Assembly (NCBI GenBank): GCA_945870465.1
Contig: CAMBSS010000097.1
Span: forward strand, 1 to 16,479
DNA: 16,479 nt
From: Bordetella parapertussis
GTDB taxonomy: Bacteria > Pseudomonadota > Gammaproteobacteria > Burkholderiales > SG8-41
Direction of reading: 5' to 3'
Positions 13,246-16,479 of this stretch are shown one piece after another. The position numbers and the translations under genes were made by a program. Numbering within the stretch: the stretch's first letter is position 1; the number at the start of each line of letters is the position of its first letter. A model generated the notes under the pieces. It searched no databases. It worked only from the letters and a program-made list of their open reading frames with translations, and was not told where the DNA came from.

Positions 13246-14778
13246 TTAAAAACTAGTCGGCCAGGACGACAACAAATGACGTCCGACGCCTTTGGTGGCG
13301 CGCAGTTGATGCACGTCGAGCATGCGCAGCAGGTAGTCGCGCGTCTGCTCGGGGCGTATCACGTCCTGTACTGCGTAAATCGCTGCGATGTCATAGACCG
13401 AATTGTCTTTCTGCATCTTGCCGAGCTTGTCATCGAAGCCCGGCTCGCCGGGTTTCAATCCGTGCACCACGGTGACGGCGTAATTCGGGTCCATGAAACT
13501 GACTTCGGCCGTCGGCCACGCGACAAACTCATCCGAATTGCGGCCGCCGCCCATATTGATATAGGCCTGGCCGTAGCTCTTGCGCAGCAGCACCGTGAGT
13601 TTGGGCACCGTCACCAGCGACAGCGCGTTCATGAAATTCATGATCTTGCCCGGCGCGCGCTTGCGTTCGGCTTCGACGCCGATCGCGAAGCCCGGCGTGT
13701 CGACGAACATCACGATCGGAATGTTGTAGGAGTCGCACAGCACGATGAAGCTGATGATCTTGTCGCAAGCGTCGGCGTCGAGCGCGCCGCCTTTGTATAG
13801 CGGGTTGTTGGCGATCAAACCGACTGTCTTGCCGCCCAGTCGCGCGAGTGCGGTGACGCCGGCCTTGCCGAAACGCGCTTTGAGTTCGAAATAGCTGTCG
13901 TTGTCGACGGTGGCGCGCAGGATCTTGCGCACGTCGTAAACCTGGGTGCGGCTTTCCGGCAGCAGTTTGAGGATGTCTTTTTGCGCATCACCCGAGCCGG
14001 CGGGCACCGGCACTACCGGCGGCGCCTCGTTCTGGTGGCTCGGCAGATAGGAGAGGAAAGTCTTGATCGCATCCAGCGCCTCTTCGTCGGTATCGACGAC
14101 CATGTCGGCCATGCCGGTCTGTTCGGCGTGAACACGCCAGCCGCCAAGTTCTTCGGCGTCCACAGTGTCGTTCATTGCGAGCGAGGCCAGTAATGAACTC
14201 GATACTGCGACGATAGCGCCTTTGCGCATTACGTTGAAGTCCGCGAGGCAGCAGTACCACGTCGATGAGCCGTAGCAGAGGCCCAGTGCCGCCGACACCC
14301 ACGGCGATTCGCGCTGGCGCAGGTATTGATGCGGATCGAGACCCAGCATCGAGCCCATGCCGCGCGCGCCCATGTTGTCGGGCAGCCGTGCGCCCGATGA
14401 TTCGCCGAGAAAAACCAGCGGCATGCCGCGCGAAACCGCGGTGCGTTTCATGTGGCCGATTTTTTTCATGTTGGTCGCTGCCGATGATGCGCCCATCACG
14501 GTGAAGTCGTTGGCCACGCATGCGGCTTCGCGGCCGTGGATTTTGCCGAAGCCGGTGAGCTTGCCGTCGCCCGGGCTTTTGTCGCCCGCTTCCGGGTAAA
14601 CGGAGGTGCCGAACAAGCCGGATTCGATGAAGCTGTCTTGGTCGAACAAATAGGCGAGGCGCTCGCGCGCGTTGAGTGTGCCGGCGGCGCGCCGTTTCGC
14701 CAGCTTGTCCGGCCCGCCCATGGCGAGTGCCTTGACGCGGCGCTGCTCGAGGTCTTTCAGCAAATCATCGTGTGCCAT
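13246..14778 (-). CDS. Acyl-CoA carboxylase carboxyltransferase (beta) subunit 2
   Basis: This 510-residue, full-length member of the same superfamily is clearly a different subgroup from its downstream neighbour. Seen are LNARERLAYLFDQDSFIE (35-52), FTVMGASSA (92-100), LGESSGARLPDNMGARGMG (124-142), VDTPGFAIGVEAER and LLRKSYGQAYINMGGGRNSD. The sequence then continues with VAWPTAEVSFMDP. The SSGAR loop is the canonical oxyanion-hole type. ATG 14778 is preceded by AGG about 7 bases upstream. It is flanked on both sides by the same inverted-repeat element. It may function with the first beta subunit as a hetero-complex, as in some two-beta carboxylases, or separately; no alpha subunit gene is visible to decide. 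Confidence 0.88.
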   Translation of the reverse strand: MAHDDLLKDLEQRRVKALAMGGPDKLAKRRAAGTLNARERLAYLFDQDSFIESGLFGTSVYPEAGDKSPGDGKLTGFGKIHGREAACVANDFTVMGASSAATNMKKIGHMKRTAVSRGMPLVFLGESSGARLPDNMGARGMGSMLGLDPHQYLRQRESPWVSAALGLCYGSSTWYCCLADFNVMRKGAIVAVSSSLLASLAMNDTVDAEELGGWRVHAEQTGMADMVVDTDEEALDAIKTFLSYLPSHQNEAPPVVPVPAGSGDAQKDILKLLPESRTQVYDVRKILRATVDNDSYFELKARFGKAGVTALARLGGKTVGLIANNPLYKGGALDADACDKIISFIVLCDSYNIPIVMFVDTPGFAIGVEAERKRAPGKIMNFMNALSLVTVPKLTVLLRKSYGQAYINMGGGRNSDEFVAWPTAEVSFMDPNYAVTVVHGLKPGEPGFDDKLGKMQKDNSVYDIAAIYAVQDVIRPEQTRDYLLRMLDVHQLRATKGVGRHLLSSWPTSF

Positions 14779-14797
14779 GTTTAAACCTATACCTTTA

Positions 14798-14947
14798 CCG
14801 CAAAGGCGCCAAGGCGCAAAGGAGAAAAATTAAAATGAGTCGTGAATTACGGATGAAGAAGGTTTGCAATTGTTAATAACGGTCCGCGCTAGTCTGCACT
14901 TTCACAACAGGTATCTGGATTTCCTTTGCGCCTTGGCGTCTTTGCGG
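14798..14947. repeat. 150-bp element with inverted 8-base-period ends (copy 2)
   Basis: The ends 14798-14823 (starting CCGCAAAGGCGCCAAGGCGC) and 14922-14947 are inverted repeats identical at 25 of 26 positions. The 98-bp core is AT-rich and does not resemble the core of copy 1. It fills nearly all of the 183-base gap between the CoA-transferase stop and carboxyltransferase 2. Confidence 0.78.
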
Positions 14948-14961
14948 CCAATCTTTCATCA

Positions 14962-16221
14962 CTAGGAAGCTTCCTCGATGCCGCTTGCGGTATCGGCGGT
15001 GGTGTCGCAGGTGATGATGTGTTCCGCTTCGAGTTGATCGATCTCCACCGCCGACAGCCCGGTGAGATCCGTTAACACTTGGCGCGTGTCCTGGCCGATG
15101 CGATGGCCGCTGTGGCGGATCGCGCCGGGTGTCATCGACAGTTTGGGCACGACGTCGGGGATGGTCACGGTGCCCAGATCGTCGTCCGGGACTTTGGCGA
15201 GCATGCCGCGCGCGGCGTAATGCGGGTCGGCGAAGATGTCGGCCATCGTGTATATGCGCGCGGCCGGCACTTCGGCGGCATGCATAAGTTGCTCGGCTTC
15301 GGCGCAAGTGTGTTGCATCGTCCAGCGCGTGATGATGTCGTCGATCGCATCCTCATGTTCGACCCGCGCGAGGGCGGTGGCAAAACGCGCGTCGGTCGCC
15401 AGTGCGGGCTGGCAGATCGCTTTGGTGATGCGCCGGAATACGGCATCGCTTGCCGCAGTGACGTGAAGATATTGCTGGTCCGCGGTCGGATAGAGGTTGT
15501 TCGGCGTATTGCCGGGCAGCCGCGAGCCGGCGCGCATCGCGACCGCGCCCAGTTTTTCGAACGCCGGCACGTGCGGCTCCATGAAACTGAAAGCGCCTTC
15601 GTAAAGCGCCGCGTCGATGACTTGTCCTTTGCCGGACTTGTGGCGTGCTTCGAGGGCCAACATGGCGCCGAACGCCGCATAGAGGCCGGTGATGTAGTCG
15701 GTGGTGGAGGTCGCAATGCGGCCGGGCGGCCGGTCGGGGTCGCCAGTAATGTGGCGTATGCCGCTGACCGCTTCGCAGATCACGCCGTAGCCGGGGCGCT
15801 CGCGGTACGGACCGGTCTGGCCGTAGCCGCTGATGCGGATCATGATCAGGCCGGGATTCAGTTTCGCCAGTTCGTCGTAACCCAGCCCCCACGTTTCGAG
15901 CGAACCGGGACGAAAATTCTCGATCAGGAAGTCGCATTTCGCCGCGATGGTTTTTACCAGCTGCTGGCCGCGCGGTTTGCGCAGGTCCACTGCAATCAGT
16001 GACTTATTGCGAAAGATACTCGCTGCCCACAGCGATTTGTTGCGGTAACGCTTGCCCATGGAACGCACCGGGTCGCCGTCGGCTGCTTCGACCTTGATGA
16101 CTTCGGCGCCGAAATCGGCAAACAGCCGGCCGCAGAACGGACCTGCGACGGTGGAGCCGAGTTCGAGCACGCGGTAGCCCGCGAGCGGGCCGCTGTTTTT
16201 CGCGGTTGGTTTGGCGCTCAT
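14962..16221 (-). CDS. CaiB/BaiF-family (class III) CoA-transferase
   Basis: This is a 419-residue family III CoA-transferase, a cytosolic interlocked dimer in relatives, that moves CoA between carboxylic acids. The N-terminal motif LAGYRVLELGSTVAGPFCGRLFADFGAEVIKVE (13-45) is diagnostic. ENFRPGSLETWGLGYDEL (101-118) and SGYGQTGPY (131-139) follow. Asp175 in TTDYITG is the expected catalytic aspartate that forms the acyl anhydride. The C-terminal domain contains AEVPAARIYTMADIFADPHYAARGML. ATG 16221 lies 3 bases after the GntR stop, so translation is probably coupled. Formyl-CoA, mesaconyl-CoA and succinyl-CoA:organic acid transferases all share these motifs; the substrate cannot be chosen from sequence. 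Confidence 0.9.
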   Translation of the reverse strand: MSAKPTAKNSGPLAGYRVLELGSTVAGPFCGRLFADFGAEVIKVEAADGDPVRSMGKRYRNKSLWAASIFRNKSLIAVDLRKPRGQQLVKTIAAKCDFLIENFRPGSLETWGLGYDELAKLNPGLIMIRISGYGQTGPYRERPGYGVICEAVSGIRHITGDPDRPPGRIATSTTDYITGLYAAFGAMLALEARHKSGKGQVIDAALYEGAFSFMEPHVPAFEKLGAVAMRAGSRLPGNTPNNLYPTADQQYLHVTAASDAVFRRITKAICQPALATDARFATALARVEHEDAIDDIITRWTMQHTCAEAEQLMHAAEVPAARIYTMADIFADPHYAARGMLAKVPDDDLGTVTIPDVVPKLSMTPGAIRHSGHRIGQDTRQVLTDLTGLSAVEIDQLEAEHIITCDTTADTASGIEEAS

Positions 16222-16224
16222 TGT

Positions 16225-16479
16225 TTACAGCACGAAATTCTGAAAGCGTTCGAGATATTCGCGCGAGCTGCGGATATTGGCGCGGCGCAGTTCTTCCGCT
16301 TTGGCGGCATTGCCTTTGCGCATCGCGGCGAGCACCGCGCGGTGCTGCAGCAGGCCTTCGGCGGCGCGCCCGGGCAGGATGATGATGCGGCGCTGGATCT
16401 CGCGCGTCTTGTCGTTGATGCTGTCGAGCATGTCGGCGAGCACGCTGTTGCCGGCGGCTTCCAGTGTGCGGCTGCGCAG
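16225..16479 (-). CDS. GntR-family regulator, FCD domain C-terminal part (runs off the window)
   Basis: The last 84 residues are present; the gene begins beyond the window edge. The sequence is an all-helical FCD (FadR C-terminal) ligand domain end: LRSRTLEAAGNSVLADMLDS, then LLQHRAVLAAMRKGNAAKAEELRRANIRSSREYLERF. In many FCD proteins a metal-binding His follows the final helix start (M-x-x-H); here the matching position is Asn (RRANI), so metal use may differ. The N-terminal winged-helix DNA-binding domain is outside. It directly precedes the CoA-transferase gene and is the likely local regulator, responding to a pathway acid or its CoA ester (inference). Confidence 0.8.
   Translation of the reverse strand: MRSRTLEAAGNSVLADMLDSINDKTREIQRRIIILPGRAAEGLLQHRAVLAAMRKGNAAKAEELRRANIRSSREYLERFQNFVL

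Noticed and set aside
13084..14947. Composite transposon around carboxyltransferase 2
   Set aside because: No transposase gene, the flanking elements have no coding capacity and I see no target-site duplication; only the bracketing itself is reported.
9556..16221. Fragment of the 3-hydroxypropionate bicycle (Mct, Meh, Pcc) or of itaconate degradation
   Set aside because: Family-level matches exist for a CoA-transferase, a hydratase and carboxylase beta subunits, but malyl-/citramalyl-CoA lyase, the dehydratase Mch and the carboxylase alpha subunit are not in the window, and class III transferases are too diverse to assign.

Overview
The window looks like chromosomal DNA from a betaproteobacterium (Burkholderiales or Nitrosomonadales type). 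This rests on high GC with strong third-position bias, the gene content (hydroxypyruvate isomerase, a PilB/GspE-type ATPase, CaiB/BaiF CoA-transferase, FCD-type GntR regulator) and short intergenic repeats of the 'cattcccgcgcaggcggg' kind. This is a family-level impression, not a species call. I found no tRNA, rRNA, CRISPR array, prophage or transposase gene.

Left part (1-5275). A truncated hydroxypyruvate isomerase gene runs leftward out of the window. Diverging from it are a MocA-like nucleotidyltransferase gene (with a probable CTG start) and an SDR oxidoreductase gene. A leftward GFA-family zinc protein gene follows. Then come a MoxR/CoxD-type AAA+ ATPase, a hypoxanthine-DNA glycosylase and a CoxE-type VWA protein, all rightward. 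The ATPase and VWA proteins usually work as a pair; here the DNA-repair gene and a 145-bp inverted-repeat element sit between their genes. MocA-, CoxD- and CoxE-like proteins are all types used in molybdenum-hydroxylase maturation, so they may share a client encoded outside the window (inference).

Middle (5374-9474). A leftward PilB/GspE-type ATPase gene and a rightward ammonium transporter gene (amt) diverge from a 259-bp control region. That region shows a sigma-70 promoter placed so that the ATPase mRNA would be leaderless. On the other side it shows a sigma-54 -24/-12 element with an NtrC-like site upstream of amt. A DUF1499 membrane protein gene converges on amt; its ribosome-binding site lies inside a predicted mRNA stem.

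Right part (9556-16479). A leftward series reads, in transcription order: GntR/FCD regulator (partial), family III CoA-transferase, biotin-dependent carboxyltransferase 2, carboxyltransferase 1, an orphan NMT1/SsuA-type solute-binding protein, and an HTD2/MaoC-like hydratase. This looks like uptake, CoA activation, carboxylation and hydration of an unidentified organic acid. No biotin carboxylase/BCCP subunit, permease or lyase is in view.

A recurrent feature is a set of intergenic elements whose ends are short-period purine-rich repeats in inverted orientation around a variable core. Two near-identical-sized ones (148 and 150 bp) bracket carboxyltransferase 2.
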